From Bradyrhizobium sp. WBAH42 (GTDB taxonomy: Bacteria; Pseudomonadota; Alphaproteobacteria; Rhizobiales; Xanthobacteraceae): a stretch of DNA of 64,000 bases. Below are positions 50,585 through 59,639 of the stretch, in pieces. The notes below the pieces were generated by a model that saw nothing but the letters and a program-made list of their open reading frames with translations, did not search any database and had not been told where the DNA came from. Location of the stretch: positions 3,295,001 to 3,359,000 of the forward strand of contig NZ_CP036533.1 of the NCBI RefSeq assembly GCF_024585265.1, written 5' to 3'. The translations under genes and the position numbers were made by a program. Every line of letters begins with the position of its first letter. Positions within the stretch are counted from its first letter, which is position 1.

Positions 50585-51043
50585 CTAGCCGCCGATCAGC
50601 AGCGTAAGCCGGTCGAGCAGCGGACGTTGTCCCGCGTTGATCTTCTCCTGCGCCGCCTCGAGCGTGAACCATTCGGCGCGGTCGACTTCCGGAAAGGCCT
50701 GCCGCTTGCCGCTGCGCGGCGGCCATTCCATCTCGAACGTGTTGCTGCGAATGCTGCGCACGTCGAGATCGAGCTCGGCCGCGAAGGCGGTGACGCGCTT
50801 GCCCCCGCGCTGCCTGACCTCGCCAAGCGGGGTCAGCGGCACGGACAGCTCGAGTCCCAGCTCTTCGGCGAACTCCCGTCGCGCGGCGAGCTCTGCGTCG
50901 TCTCCGTCCGCATACTCGCCCTTCGGGATCGACCATGCGCCGAGATCCTTGTTGTGCCAGAACGGCCCGCCGGGATGGACGAGGAGCACCTCGATGTTCC
51001 CACGCTCGCGATAGGCGATGATCCCGGCACTCTTCGCTGGCAT
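50585..51043 (-). CDS. NUDIX hydrolase
   Basis: Protein of 152 residues; ATG at 51043 (upstream frame extension rejected). The Nudix box is G-E-Y-A-D-G-D-D-A-E-L-A-A-R-R-E-F-A-E-E-L-G with Asp in place of the first box Glu but the catalytic R-E-x-x-E-E-x-G intact. N-terminal S-A-G-I-I-A-Y-R and H-P-G-G-P-F-W are typical of the diadenosine polyphosphate/ADP-ribose branch. Convergent with the Bug gene. Confidence 0.9.
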   Translation of the reverse strand: MPAKSAGIIAYRERGNIEVLLVHPGGPFWHNKDLGAWSIPKGEYADGDDAELAARREFAEELGLELSVPLTPLGEVRQRGGKRVTAFAAELDLDVRSIRSNTFEMEWPPRSGKRQAFPEVDRAEWFTLEAAQEKINAGQRPLLDRLTLLIGG

Positions 51044-51149
51044 TGCAGGTTCCGCAGAAAAGAGCGCGGCCTTCCTTCGGGAAAAACTGGAACTGCTCGT
51101 TTTAACGCAGGTTAGTAGCCCAGTTTCATTAGTTGAAAGGGAGTGAACC

Positions 51150-52217
51150 ATGATCCGCCTGTTGGCAACCACCGCCTTGGGGGTGGTGCTGGCGAGCGCC
51201 GCGTTTGCGCAATCGCCCAGCACGAATCCGCCGTCTCAGCAGACGCCGCAGTCCCAGTCGAATACCACCGCGCCATCCGCGACCTCGCCGTCGAGCGCGG
51301 CCGACAAGCAGCAGACCACGTCGCAACCGCAGCAATCAACGACGTCGGGAACGCCAGCCCAGACCACGCAGGCCAACCCACAATCGTCCGGCTCCGGCAC
51401 CGCCAATACGGGCTCGACCGCGCAGTCACAGAGCGGTGCGGCAAATTCCAATGCAGCCGGCAACCAGCCTGCAACGCAGCAGAGCGCCAACCCGCCTCCT
51501 GCGAACACCAACCAGGCGCAGGACCGGTCCAATCCGCCGCCGGCCAACAATCAGGCCCAGCAGGCACCTGCCGCATCTGGAACCAACCAGGCCCAGCAGG
51601 CACCGACTGCGCCGACGAGCAATCAGGCTGCCGCCCAGACCGACGTCAATATCAGCAAGCAGCAGGAGACCAGGATCAGCGCGTCAATCTCGCACCTCAA
51701 CGTGCGGCCGCTGACCAGCGTCAATTTCTCGCTGAATGTCGGCACGGTGGTTCCGCGCGACGTGCACCTCTCGACACTTCCGCCGGACGTGGTCGAGATC
51801 GTGCCGCAATATCGCGGCTACAGCTTTGCGCTGGTGAAAGATCAGATCGTCGTGGTCGATCCGGCGACCTACAAGATCGTGACGGTGTTGCCGTACTCAG
51901 GCCAGTCCACGGCGACAACGACGACGACCACGCGCGAGCGTAGCGCCAGCAAGTTCTCGGATCGCGATCGCGAGGTGATCCGCAAGCATGCGAAGACCCG
52001 CACCGAAGGACGCAGCGAGGCGCGGACCACCGGCAGCACCGCACGCACGGAGATGCGCATCGGTGATCGGGTCCCGGAGACCGTCGAGGTCGAGGAATTC
52101 CCGACCACGGTCTACCGCGATGCGCCGGGCTTGCGCGAATATCGCTATATCCATCGCGACAGCCGGACCTACGTCATTGAGCCGCGCGAACGTCGGGTTA
52201 TCGAGGAGATCGATTAG
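51150..52217 (+). CDS. Exported DUF1236 protein with a low-complexity Q/N/S/P-rich region
   Basis: Protein of 355 residues. Signal peptide ends ASAAFA; residues ~21-170 are rich in Gln, Asn, Ser, Pro, Thr and Ala with short repeats (N-Q-A-Q-Q-A-P), likely disordered. Two DUF1236-type modules follow: I-S-x-S-I-S-H-L-N-V-R-P-L...V-P-x-D-V-x-L-x-x-L-P-P-x-V and the C-terminal Y-R-D-A-P-G-L-R-E-Y-R-Y-I...R-R-V-I-E-E-I-D. The family is common in Bradyrhizobium; a periplasmic or cell-surface role is likely. Confidence 0.85.
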   Translation: MIRLLATTALGVVLASAAFAQSPSTNPPSQQTPQSQSNTTAPSATSPSSAADKQQTTSQPQQSTTSGTPAQTTQANPQSSGSGTANTGSTAQSQSGAANSNAAGNQPATQQSANPPPANTNQAQDRSNPPPANNQAQQAPAASGTNQAQQAPTAPTSNQAAAQTDVNISKQQETRISASISHLNVRPLTSVNFSLNVGTVVPRDVHLSTLPPDVVEIVPQYRGYSFALVKDQIVVVDPATYKIVTVLPYSGQSTATTTTTTRERSASKFSDRDREVIRKHAKTRTEGRSEARTTGSTARTEMRIGDRVPETVEVEEFPTTVYRDAPGLREYRYIHRDSRTYVIEPRERRVIEEID

Positions 52218-52259
52218 CTCAATGGAGATCGGAGCCGCGCAAGCGAGCGGCTCCGATCG

Positions 52260-53234
52260 CTAGCCTGACGTCCGTTCGCGCGATGCGATGCGAACGGCGC
52301 GCGCCTTCGCGCTCTTTCCGGCCGCGCGTGCCGCTATCATGCTGCGTGCCCTGCCGGGACCCGCGGCATTCTTCCGCAGCAGGGTTGCGAATTGCTTGCG
52401 CGCGCGGTTCGTCGTCAGGCGCGTCGCGAGTTGCTCGGCCTTGCGAATGATGCCCGCAACCGAAGGCGTCAGGTTCACCGGAACCCAGGCGACGTCCTTG
52501 GCCTTCGAAAGGCTGCCGATGCCCTCGCATGGCGCTTCGCGCGGCAGGTCGATCCTGATCGCGAGCGCCTCCGAGCGTTCGATCCAGTCTTCGGCTTTGG
52601 TGCCGGTGATGATCCGGACATAGTCGCGCGTTTCGCGCGGCAGCTCGCTCTCCCTGGCAAGCCATTTCTGGATGCGGCCGGGACCGGCATTGTAGGCGGC
52701 GGCAGCAAGGCCGAGATTGCCGAAATCGTCGCGCAGCTTGCGCAGGAATTTCGCCGACGCCGGCAGCGCCTTCATCGGATCGAAGGGATCGTCGAGCCCG
52801 ACCTCGGCCGCCGTCCCCGGCATGAACTGGGCGACGCCCTGCGCGCCGGCGTGGCTGACCTCGTTGGACTTGAAGCGGCTCTCCTGCCAGATCAGGCGTG
52901 CGAAGAACGGCACTGGAATGCCGCTGGATTCGGCGGCCGCGCGCAGCGCGTGACAAAATCGTTCGGTTGGCGAGGGCTCGGCCTGCACCGCCGGCTCGAC
53001 CGCGCGTGGTGGCTCGATCACCTGCTCATAGGCCGCGTGCGCGTTGGCAAGCTCGATCGCCTGCACGCTGGCGACGAAGAGTTCGACCACTGGAACAAGT
53101 GACGAGGCATGATTGTTCTGGAGAACAGTAGTGTCGAAACGTGATGCTTGCCGGGACGCCGACGGATCGAGGTCGCACATCAGAAGCAGAAACGCGGCGC
53201 AAGCCGCGACGACAAATCGCATTTGCGGGGACAA
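52260..53234 (-). CDS. Lytic transglycosylase (SLT domain)
   Basis: Peptidoglycan-cleaving enzyme of 324 residues with an N-terminal signal peptide. Catalytic Glu in W-Q-E-S-R-F (about residue 118), then S-H-A-G-A-Q-G-V-A-Q-F-M-P-G-T and A-A-A-Y-N-A-G-P-G-R-I, the classic SLT motifs. The C-terminal ~80 residues are Arg/Lys/Ala-rich and unlike the enzyme core. Divergent neighbour of an L,D-transpeptidase, so wall remodelling genes sit together. Confidence 0.92.
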   Translation of the reverse strand: MSPQMRFVVAACAAFLLLMCDLDPSASRQASRFDTTVLQNNHASSLVPVVELFVASVQAIELANAHAAYEQVIEPPRAVEPAVQAEPSPTERFCHALRAAAESSGIPVPFFARLIWQESRFKSNEVSHAGAQGVAQFMPGTAAEVGLDDPFDPMKALPASAKFLRKLRDDFGNLGLAAAAYNAGPGRIQKWLARESELPRETRDYVRIITGTKAEDWIERSEALAIRIDLPREAPCEGIGSLSKAKDVAWVPVNLTPSVAGIIRKAEQLATRLTTNRARKQFATLLRKNAAGPGRARSMIAARAAGKSAKARAVRIASRERTSG

Positions 53235-53399
53235 CCTCGAACTGTGGGATGAACGGCCAGCGCTGCGCCGGCGATAGGAAGTTCTTAACCGTCCGATTGC
53301 GGCAAAGCTGCGGTCTCCTCGGTTCCTTCGGTGTTAGTACGGTGTTCCCGAAGAGAAACCTTCCGCGGGTTTGCGGGCCGCTTGCGAGTGGGATGTGCG

Positions 53400-54437
53400 A
53401 TGACGATGCGATGGATGCTTGGCGCGGTGATTTCGCTGTGGCTCGTCGGCCCGGCGCTCGCAGGCAATCTCGATCCGGCTGCGGTGAACGAAGCTGCGCG
53501 TCCTGCGAAGCCGCCGGCCACCGACAAGCTGAATGCAGCCGTGGTGAAACTTCAGGTGCTGCTCGATCGCGCGCAATTCTCGCCCGGCGAGATTGACGGC
53601 AAGTTCGGCGAGAACGCGCAGAAGGCGCTCAAGGCGTTCGCGGAGCAGAACGGCATCGCATCCGACAAGGGAGTCGCGCCGGAGCTCTGGGACAAGCTGA
53701 CCGCAGCGAGCGAGGGCCCCATTCTCGTCGACTACAAGATCACGGACGCCGATGTGAAAGGGCCGTTCCTGGAGAAATTGCCTAGTAAGCTCGACGACAT
53801 GAAATCGCTGAAGGCGCTGAGCTACACCACCCCTCTCGAAGGACTTGCCGAGAAATTTCACATGAGTGCGGATCTGCTCAGGGCGCTCAATCCGGGCAAG
53901 GCGTTCGACAAGGCAGGAGCGACGATCGTCGTTGCCAACGTTCCGGCACGGCGCGAGCTGTCGCGCATCGCCCGGCTCGAAGTCGACAAGACGCACGGGA
54001 CCTTGAAAGCGTTCGATGCCAGCGGCGCTCTGCTGGCGTTCTATCCGGCGTCAGTCGGCAGTCCGGATCGCCCGACGCCGACCGGAACGCTGAAGGTCAC
54101 CGGCACCAACGCGCAGCCGACCTACCATTACAATCCCGAGTACAAGTTCAAGAGCGTCAAGTCCAACAGGCCGTTCGACATCCAGCCGGGGCCCAACAAT
54201 CCCGTGGGAGCATACTGGATCGGCCTGTCGGCGCAGGGCTACGGCATCCACGGAACGGCGGAGCCGGACAAGGTCAGCAAGTCGGCGTCGCACGGCTGCG
54301 TCCGCCTGACCAATTGGGACGCGCGTGTGCTCGGCGAGAACGTGAAGCGCGGTACACAAGTCGTCTTCCTCGATGCGCCGACGGAATCCTCATCGAGGCG
54401 GCAGGGCACGCCAGCTGCGAAGCGTGCCGCGAATTAG
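53400..54437 (+). CDS. L,D-transpeptidase (YkuD) with peptidoglycan-binding domain
   Basis: Exported enzyme of 345 residues. Signal peptide ends GPALA. A PG_binding_1 module covers about residues 45-100 (V-V-K-L-Q-V-L-L-D-R-A-Q-F-S-P-G-E-I-D-G-K-F-G), and the YkuD domain has I-H-G-T and the catalytic Cys in S-H-G-C-V-R-L-T-N (about residues 303-311). It forms 3-3 cross-links or attaches proteins to peptidoglycan. The long frame starts further upstream, but M-T-M-R-W-M-L at 53400 begins the signal peptide. Confidence 0.93.
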   Translation: MTMRWMLGAVISLWLVGPALAGNLDPAAVNEAARPAKPPATDKLNAAVVKLQVLLDRAQFSPGEIDGKFGENAQKALKAFAEQNGIASDKGVAPELWDKLTAASEGPILVDYKITDADVKGPFLEKLPSKLDDMKSLKALSYTTPLEGLAEKFHMSADLLRALNPGKAFDKAGATIVVANVPARRELSRIARLEVDKTHGTLKAFDASGALLAFYPASVGSPDRPTPTGTLKVTGTNAQPTYHYNPEYKFKSVKSNRPFDIQPGPNNPVGAYWIGLSAQGYGIHGTAEPDKVSKSASHGCVRLTNWDARVLGENVKRGTQVVFLDAPTESSSRRQGTPAAKRAAN

Positions 54438-54709
54438 TCCTTGGGAAAATCCTTGCGCATCGCGATCTCCGCCGCGTCGCCGGGCGACAGCACGGTCTGG
54501 TCGAAGGCGGCCTGCGGCGTCGTCATGATGTCATAGAGCGAGATGCCCTTGATCGGCTTGCCCATGAGCTCGCGGACGCATTCTGCGAGCGTGCCGTTGT
54601 AGACGAGATAGGGCGGACCGCGATCCTTCTGCCTCTGGCCTTTCAGCGACGGCCATTTCTTCAGTTCGGCCGGCGCGTCATAGGCGATCGGCGATCCCTC
54701 TTTGAACAT
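54434..54709 (-). CDS. Small conserved hypothetical protein
   Basis: Protein of 91 residues with strong coding character: G-S-P-I-A-Y-D-A-P-A-E-L-K-K-W-P, C-V-R-E-L-M-G-K-P-I-K-G-I-S-L-Y-D-I. I do not recognise the family. The stop overlaps the L,D-transpeptidase stop on the other strand by four bases. Confidence 0.7.
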   Translation of the reverse strand: MFKEGSPIAYDAPAELKKWPSLKGQRQKDRGPPYLVYNGTLAECVRELMGKPIKGISLYDIMTTPQAAFDQTVLSPGDAAEIAMRKDFPKD

Positions 54710-54786
54710 GCGGTTGGCCCCGGTGGCTTGGATGGCCGCGAAGCCTACAGCCGCCGGGTAAACACCCGTTAAAGAATTGGTTCAAA

Positions 54787-55653
54787 TCAGCCGGCAACGA
54801 AGGCGAGCAGGGTGCCGTTGGCCTTGGCCGGCGGCACGCAGATCGCAGCTCCGCTCCGCACGGCGGCCGACCCCAGCGCCATCTCGGTCGCCGCGAGATC
54901 GCCGCTCACCAGCACCAGCGCGGCGCCGCCGCGCTCGGAGAGGCCGGTCAGCGGCACGCCGGGATAGCGCTTGGCGAGCTGGTCCAGCGTCAGATAGACG
55001 AAGTCGGCGCGATCGCCGCCGGAGGGCACGCTGACCGCGCCGTCCGCGTCGGTCTTGGCTTCGCGGTCGATCAGGCGGGCGAGATGCGCGGCCTCCTTGG
55101 CGGGCTCTGGCGTTGCGATCAGCGTCTGCTTGATCCGCTTGGCCGCATTGGCGTGGGTCATCAGCTCGGGAATCCACACGGTCTCGCGGGTCTTGTGCTG
55201 GCAGGCGAAGATGCGCACGCCGCCCGGCGCTTCCGCCGTCGGCCACATGAAGGTGCGGAATTTCGCCGCCGAGATCGTACCATCAGGCAGCGTGACAGGG
55301 CGTTCGAAATCGGTCGGGCCGATCGGCTCCAGTCCCCGTGCGCGGATCTCCTCGGCGCCGGCCGCGCTATCGACCGCGGTGAAAGCGATGCGCTCGATCC
55401 CTTCGCCGCGCTTGTCCAGGAAGGCGCGCGCGGGAACATTGAGCTCGGTCGGGGCGAGCACGCCGAGCAGCTCCATATAGTCGGGGTCGAACATGATGGT
55501 GTAGTTGCCTGTGCCCATATGAACGCTGTGGGTGCCGCGCGGGGACACGGTGAAGCCCAGTTGCCGATAATTCTCGGCGGCCTTGTCGAGGTCCTTCACC
55601 ATGACGACGGCGTGATCGGTACCGATGACGTTCTTGAGGGCCACTGTTCTCAT
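54787..55653 (-). CDS. VOC-family/glyoxalase-like protein
   Basis: Protein of 288 residues from the ATG at 55653 (upstream frame lacks homology). First repeat: I-G-T-D-H-A-V-V-M-V-K-D-L-D-K-A with the metal-type His; second: W-I-P-E-L-M-T-H-A-N near residue 162. It fits the glyoxalase-like (DUF1338/VOC) group that often accompanies catabolic genes. No neighbour indicates a substrate. Confidence 0.8.
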   Translation of the reverse strand: MRTVALKNVIGTDHAVVMVKDLDKAAENYRQLGFTVSPRGTHSVHMGTGNYTIMFDPDYMELLGVLAPTELNVPARAFLDKRGEGIERIAFTAVDSAAGAEEIRARGLEPIGPTDFERPVTLPDGTISAAKFRTFMWPTAEAPGGVRIFACQHKTRETVWIPELMTHANAAKRIKQTLIATPEPAKEAAHLARLIDREAKTDADGAVSVPSGGDRADFVYLTLDQLAKRYPGVPLTGLSERGGAALVLVSGDLAATEMALGSAAVRSGAAICVPPAKANGTLLAFVAG

Positions 55654-55789
55654 CCCCGATTGCAAGCTGACTTTGCGCCGCGCCCGCGGCTGCCGGCCAT
55701 GTCTACGCCGGATAGGCGGCCAAGTCATTTTCAATTCGGCGGGAGAAGCGGAATTTCATTCCGCGCAACGCATCCGCGTCCGCCGCGCC

Positions 55790-56980
55790 TCAGCGCGCCT
55801 GCTCGATATAGGCCGCGAGGACGGCGCGCTCCTCGCCGGTCATTTCCGTGATGTTGCCAGGCGGCATCGCATTCGACCAGGCCGCGACCCGCCCGATCAG
55901 GCGGATGTTGCGATGGATGTGCTCGGGCGTGTCGAGCAAAATGCCCTTCGGCGCGGTGACGATGCCGGCCCAGACCGGTTCGGCTGCATGGCACATGCTG
56001 CAGCGGGACATCACGATCTCCTCGACATTGGCGACCGTGACCGGCGCCGACAATGCGCCCGTCTTCACCTCGCGCGGGCCGGCGGCGGAAAGGAGGAGGA
56101 TCGCAATCACGCCGGCAGCGGCTACGCCCCACACCCACCACGGCGATTGGCGGCCGGCATGGCGCTCGTTGAAGAAGTGGCGGATCACCGGCCCGAGCGC
56201 CAGGATGATCGCGACGATGATCCAGTTGAAGCGCGTGGCGTAGAGCAGGGGATAGTGGTTGCTGATCATCAGCACGACAACGGGGAGCGTCAGGTAATTG
56301 TTGTGGACCGAGCGCTCCTTGCTGGCCTTGCCGAGCTTCGGGTCGGGCGCCTGTCCGGCGATCAGGCTGGCCACGATCTTCTTCTGGTTCGGGATGATCA
56401 GCGTGAAGACATTGGCCACCATGATGGTGCCGATGATCGCGCCGATCTGGTTGAAGGCGCCGCGGCCGCTCAGCACATGGGTGAAGGCGTAGGTGAGCGC
56501 GACCAGGAACAGATAGCCGCCGATGGCGAAGGGCAGCTCGCGCTGCGCGAGCCCGGTGCGGCAGGCGGCCTCATAGAGCAGCCACGCCAGCGCGAGGCTG
56601 CAGAAGCTGAACAGCCCGGCCTGGAATGGCGTGAGATCGAGGATCGACTTGTCGACCAGGAACAGGTCGGCCTCGAGATAATAGACCACCACCATCAGCG
56701 CGAAGCCGGACAGCCAGGTGGTGTAGGCTTCCCATTTGAACCAGGTCAGCTCGTTCGGCATCTGGCTGGGCGCGACCAGGTATTTCATGATCCTATAGAA
56801 GCCGCCGCCATGGACCTGCCAGGCCTCGCCCTGCACGCCGTCAGGCAGGTCGGCCTTCGGCTTCAGGCTGAGGTCGAGCGCGATGAAATAGAAGGAACTG
56901 CCGATCCAGGCGATCGCGGCCACCACGTGCAGCCAGCGCAGCAGCAGGCTCGCCCATTCCGATATGATGGATCCCCACAT
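55790..56980 (-). CDS. puuD: Urate hydroxylase PuuD (membrane urate oxidase with cytochrome c domain)
   Basis: Protein of 396 residues; ATG at 56980 (upstream frame rejected). N-terminal ~290 residues contain about eight membrane helices with conserved His/Trp residues (W-L-H-V-V-A-A-I-A-W-I-G-S-S-F-Y-F). A C-terminal cytochrome c domain has the heme motif C-S-M-C-H at residues 327-331 and a likely axial Met in A-M-P-P-G-N-I-T. This fits the bacterial urate hydroxylase PuuD, which oxidises urate to 5-hydroxyisourate and passes electrons to the respiratory chain. No other purine genes are near. Confidence 0.9.
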   Translation of the reverse strand: MWGSIISEWASLLLRWLHVVAAIAWIGSSFYFIALDLSLKPKADLPDGVQGEAWQVHGGGFYRIMKYLVAPSQMPNELTWFKWEAYTTWLSGFALMVVVYYLEADLFLVDKSILDLTPFQAGLFSFCSLALAWLLYEAACRTGLAQRELPFAIGGYLFLVALTYAFTHVLSGRGAFNQIGAIIGTIMVANVFTLIIPNQKKIVASLIAGQAPDPKLGKASKERSVHNNYLTLPVVVLMISNHYPLLYATRFNWIIVAIILALGPVIRHFFNERHAGRQSPWWVWGVAAAGVIAILLLSAAGPREVKTGALSAPVTVANVEEIVMSRCSMCHAAEPVWAGIVTAPKGILLDTPEHIHRNIRLIGRVAAWSNAMPPGNITEMTGEERAVLAAYIEQAR

Positions 56981-57212
56981 GATCTCCCCATCCGACGCGA
57001 CCTGGATGCCGCAGCCTCCATGACCGTAACCGGCGCTCGCCGCCCCCACAATGTGTCGCACCGTTCAACCGCGTTTTCCAGTATGATGGGCTGCGGCTGA
57101 TGCACATCGTGCGGGCATGAACTGACGTGGGATTCGGCAGGCGCCAAACTCGCCGCAGACCTTTTTCGGTTGATCGGCGTTGACGCACGACACGGGCAAG
57201 GCGGAGGACGAC

Positions 57213-58544
57213 GTGAGCGACAGGATAACGTTCGTGGCGATGCTCGCAGCGCTGCTGGTTGTGGCCGGCGCGCAGGCCGAGCCAGTGTTGCAAGGCAAGG
57301 ACGCCTATGGTGATTGGCGCGCTGACAAGCCCGGCACGGTCAGGCTGATCCGGCCGCAGGATCTGGTCAGGCCTGGCGCCACGCGATCGGTTGCGAGCTC
57401 GTCGCGCGTTGTGCCGCGTCCGCCGGAAGCCGAGCTCCAGGTTCCGGCCGGCTTCAAGATCGAGCTGTTCGCCGAAGGCCTGCGCGCGCCGCGTATCATC
57501 CGCGTGGCACCGAATGGCGATGTGTTCGTCGCGGAAACACGAGCCGGGACCATCCGCGTGCTGCGCGCGGGTGAGGGTGGCAAGGCCGCGACCAACGAGG
57601 TGTTCGCCAGCGGCCTGCGGCAGCCATTCGGCATCGCGTTCTTTCCCAATGGCGACAATCCGCAATGGGTCTACATCGCCAACACCGACAGCGTCGTCCG
57701 CTTTCCCTACCAGGCCGGCGATCTCAAGGCGCGCGGCAAGGCGGAGACGATTGTTGCGAGCCTGCCGCATGACGGCGGGCATTCCACGCGCGATATCGTC
57801 TTCACGCCCGACAACAAGCGTATGCTGGTGTCGGTGGGCTCTCTCAGCAATGTCGCCGAGGGCATGGGCACACCGCCGGGCGGGATGGACGCGTGGTCGA
57901 AGACGCAGCCGCTCGGCGCCACATGGGCCAGCGAGCTCGAACGTGCCGCGGTGCTGGCCTTCAATCCCGACGGCAAGGAGCGAAAGATCTATGCCACCGG
58001 TATCCGCAACTGCGTGGGCCTCGCGATCCAGCCGCAGACCGGGCTGCCCTGGTGCTCGACCAACGAGCGCGACGGCCTCGGCGACGATCTCGTGCCCGAT
58101 TACGTCACCAGCGTGAAGGAGGGCGCGTTCTACGGTTGGCCGTGGTTCTATATCGGCAACAATGAAGACCCGCGCCACGCCGGCGCGCGGCCGGATCTCA
58201 AGGACAAGGTGACGGTGCCTGATGTGCTGATCCAGCCGCACTCGGCCTCGCTCGGCATGACGTTCTACCAAAGCACGCAGTTTCCGCCCGAATACCAGGG
58301 CGACGCCTTCGCTGCCGAGCACGGCTCCTGGAACAGGTCGAAACGCACCGGCTACAAGGTGATCCGCATCCGCATGAAGGACGGCAAGCCGACCGGCGAG
58401 TACGAGGATTTCGTCACGGGGTTCGTCGTGAACGACAGCGAGGTGTGGGGGCGCCCGGTGGGCGTCGCCGTGGCGAAGGATGGATCGCTGCTGGTCTCGG
58501 AAGATGGCAACGGCACGATCTGGCGGGTGACATATTCGCGATGA
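57213..58544 (+). CDS. PQQ-type sugar dehydrogenase (sorbosone dehydrogenase-like)
   Basis: Exported protein of 443 residues. I choose GTG at 57213 because GGAGG lies five bases upstream and the signal peptide (FVAMLAALLVVAGAQA) follows directly; a TTG at 57180 is the alternative. The beta-propeller GSDH/sorbosone features are A-P-x-G-D-V-F-V-A-E-T-R-A-G, G-L-R-Q-P-F-G-I-A-F, H-S-T-R-D-I and G-x-R-N-C-V-G-L-A-I. It would oxidise a sugar or alcohol in the periplasm if PQQ is supplied. Confidence 0.85.
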   Translation: MSDRITFVAMLAALLVVAGAQAEPVLQGKDAYGDWRADKPGTVRLIRPQDLVRPGATRSVASSSRVVPRPPEAELQVPAGFKIELFAEGLRAPRIIRVAPNGDVFVAETRAGTIRVLRAGEGGKAATNEVFASGLRQPFGIAFFPNGDNPQWVYIANTDSVVRFPYQAGDLKARGKAETIVASLPHDGGHSTRDIVFTPDNKRMLVSVGSLSNVAEGMGTPPGGMDAWSKTQPLGATWASELERAAVLAFNPDGKERKIYATGIRNCVGLAIQPQTGLPWCSTNERDGLGDDLVPDYVTSVKEGAFYGWPWFYIGNNEDPRHAGARPDLKDKVTVPDVLIQPHSASLGMTFYQSTQFPPEYQGDAFAAEHGSWNRSKRTGYKVIRIRMKDGKPTGEYEDFVTGFVVNDSEVWGRPVGVAVAKDGSLLVSEDGNGTIWRVTYSR

Positions 58545-58559
58545 GCGCCTTACTCTTTG

Positions 58560-58583
58560 CCTCTCCCCGCGTGCGAGGAGAGG
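58560..58583. terminator. Hairpin between convergent genes, probable terminator
   Basis: CCTCTCC-ccgcgtgcga-GGAGAGG, a perfect seven-base stem with a ten-base loop, between the dehydrogenase (rightward) and SDR (leftward) stops. No T tract is seen on either side. Confidence 0.5.
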
Positions 58584-58595
58584 GAGAAGAACGAC

Positions 58596-59396
58596 CTACC
58601 CCCGCCTCACGCTGGCACCCCCATCAACCGGCAGCGTCACACCCGTAATGAAATTCGCCTCATCGCTCGCCAGGAACAGCGCGGCGTTGGCGACGTCCCA
58701 GCCCGTGCCCATCTTCCTGCGCAGCGGCACCTTGCTGTCGCGTTCGGCTTCGACTTCGGCGCGGGTCTTCCGCCATTCGCGGGCGCGGGTATCGACGGCC
58801 ATCGGCGTGTTCATCAGGCCGGGCAGGATGACGTTGGCGCGGATGCCGTATTCGGCGTTCTGGTAGGCGAGCTGTTCGGTGAAGGCGATCATCGCCGACT
58901 TCGTCGCCTTGTAGGCGACGTAAGGATAGGTCGTGATTGCCGCCATCGACGAGATGTTGATGATGGCGCCGCTTCTCTGCGCGCGCATGATCGGGATCAC
59001 CTCTTTCGCCGCCAGGATGCAGCTCTTCAGATTGATGGCAACGACGCGATCGAACGCCTCCTCGGTCAATTGCAGCAGCTCGGCATCGCCGCCGGCGAGG
59101 CTGACGCCGACATTGTTGTGCAGCACGTCGATACGCCCCCAGCGCGATTGCGCATCCGCAACCATCGCCTTGATGTCCTCAGCTTTGGTCACGTCCGCCT
59201 TGAAGGCCGCGGCCGTGCCGCCTTTCGCGGCGATCATCGCCACTGTTTCCTGCGCCGATTCCAGATTGTGGTCGACGCACAAAACCTTGGCGTCCTCGCG
59301 CGCGAAGGTGAGCGCAGTCGCCCGGCCGTTGCCCATGCCTTCGCCGGGGCTTTGCCCGGCCCCGACGACGATCGCGACCTTGTCCTTTAAGCGCAT
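58596..59396 (-). CDS. Short-chain dehydrogenase/reductase
   Basis: SDR of 266 residues. Cofactor loop A-G-Q-S-P-G-E-G-M-G-N (an expanded form of T-G-x-x-x-G-x-G), N-N-V-G, S-S-M-A and Y-K-A-T-K (catalytic Tyr/Lys) are present; D-H-N in the second strand suggests NAD. Substrate unknown. The Y-x-x-x-K is intact, unlike the SDR domain at 7589-8830. Confidence 0.92.
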   Translation of the reverse strand: MRLKDKVAIVVGAGQSPGEGMGNGRATALTFAREDAKVLCVDHNLESAQETVAMIAAKGGTAAAFKADVTKAEDIKAMVADAQSRWGRIDVLHNNVGVSLAGGDAELLQLTEEAFDRVVAINLKSCILAAKEVIPIMRAQRSGAIINISSMAAITTYPYVAYKATKSAMIAFTEQLAYQNAEYGIRANVILPGLMNTPMAVDTRAREWRKTRAEVEAERDSKVPLRRKMGTGWDVANAALFLASDEANFITGVTLPVDGGASVRRG

Positions 59397-59639
59397 CTCG
59401 GTTCACTCCCGTCTTCGTCATTATTTTCGTGCAGATTAGCAATCGCGCTCCTGGGAGAGAAGAGCGCGCTTTCCGCCTTCATGTCATTGACATCACACGG
59501 AATTGCATGTGGCGGCCGGCCCATCGCGCATGGCTGGCCGTTGCAGTCCCGGAACCGTTCCGACCTCGCAGCGTTTGTTGCGGAGCCTTTCCCGCGCTAG
59601 GCTCAGTCCAGGGGCTTCCCAACCACCAGTGGCTTGCCG

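Noticed and set aside
57180..57212. TTG start for the sorbosone-dehydrogenase-like gene
   Set aside because: GTG at 57213 has a proper GGAGG and starts the signal peptide directly; the extra eleven residues are acidic and would precede it.
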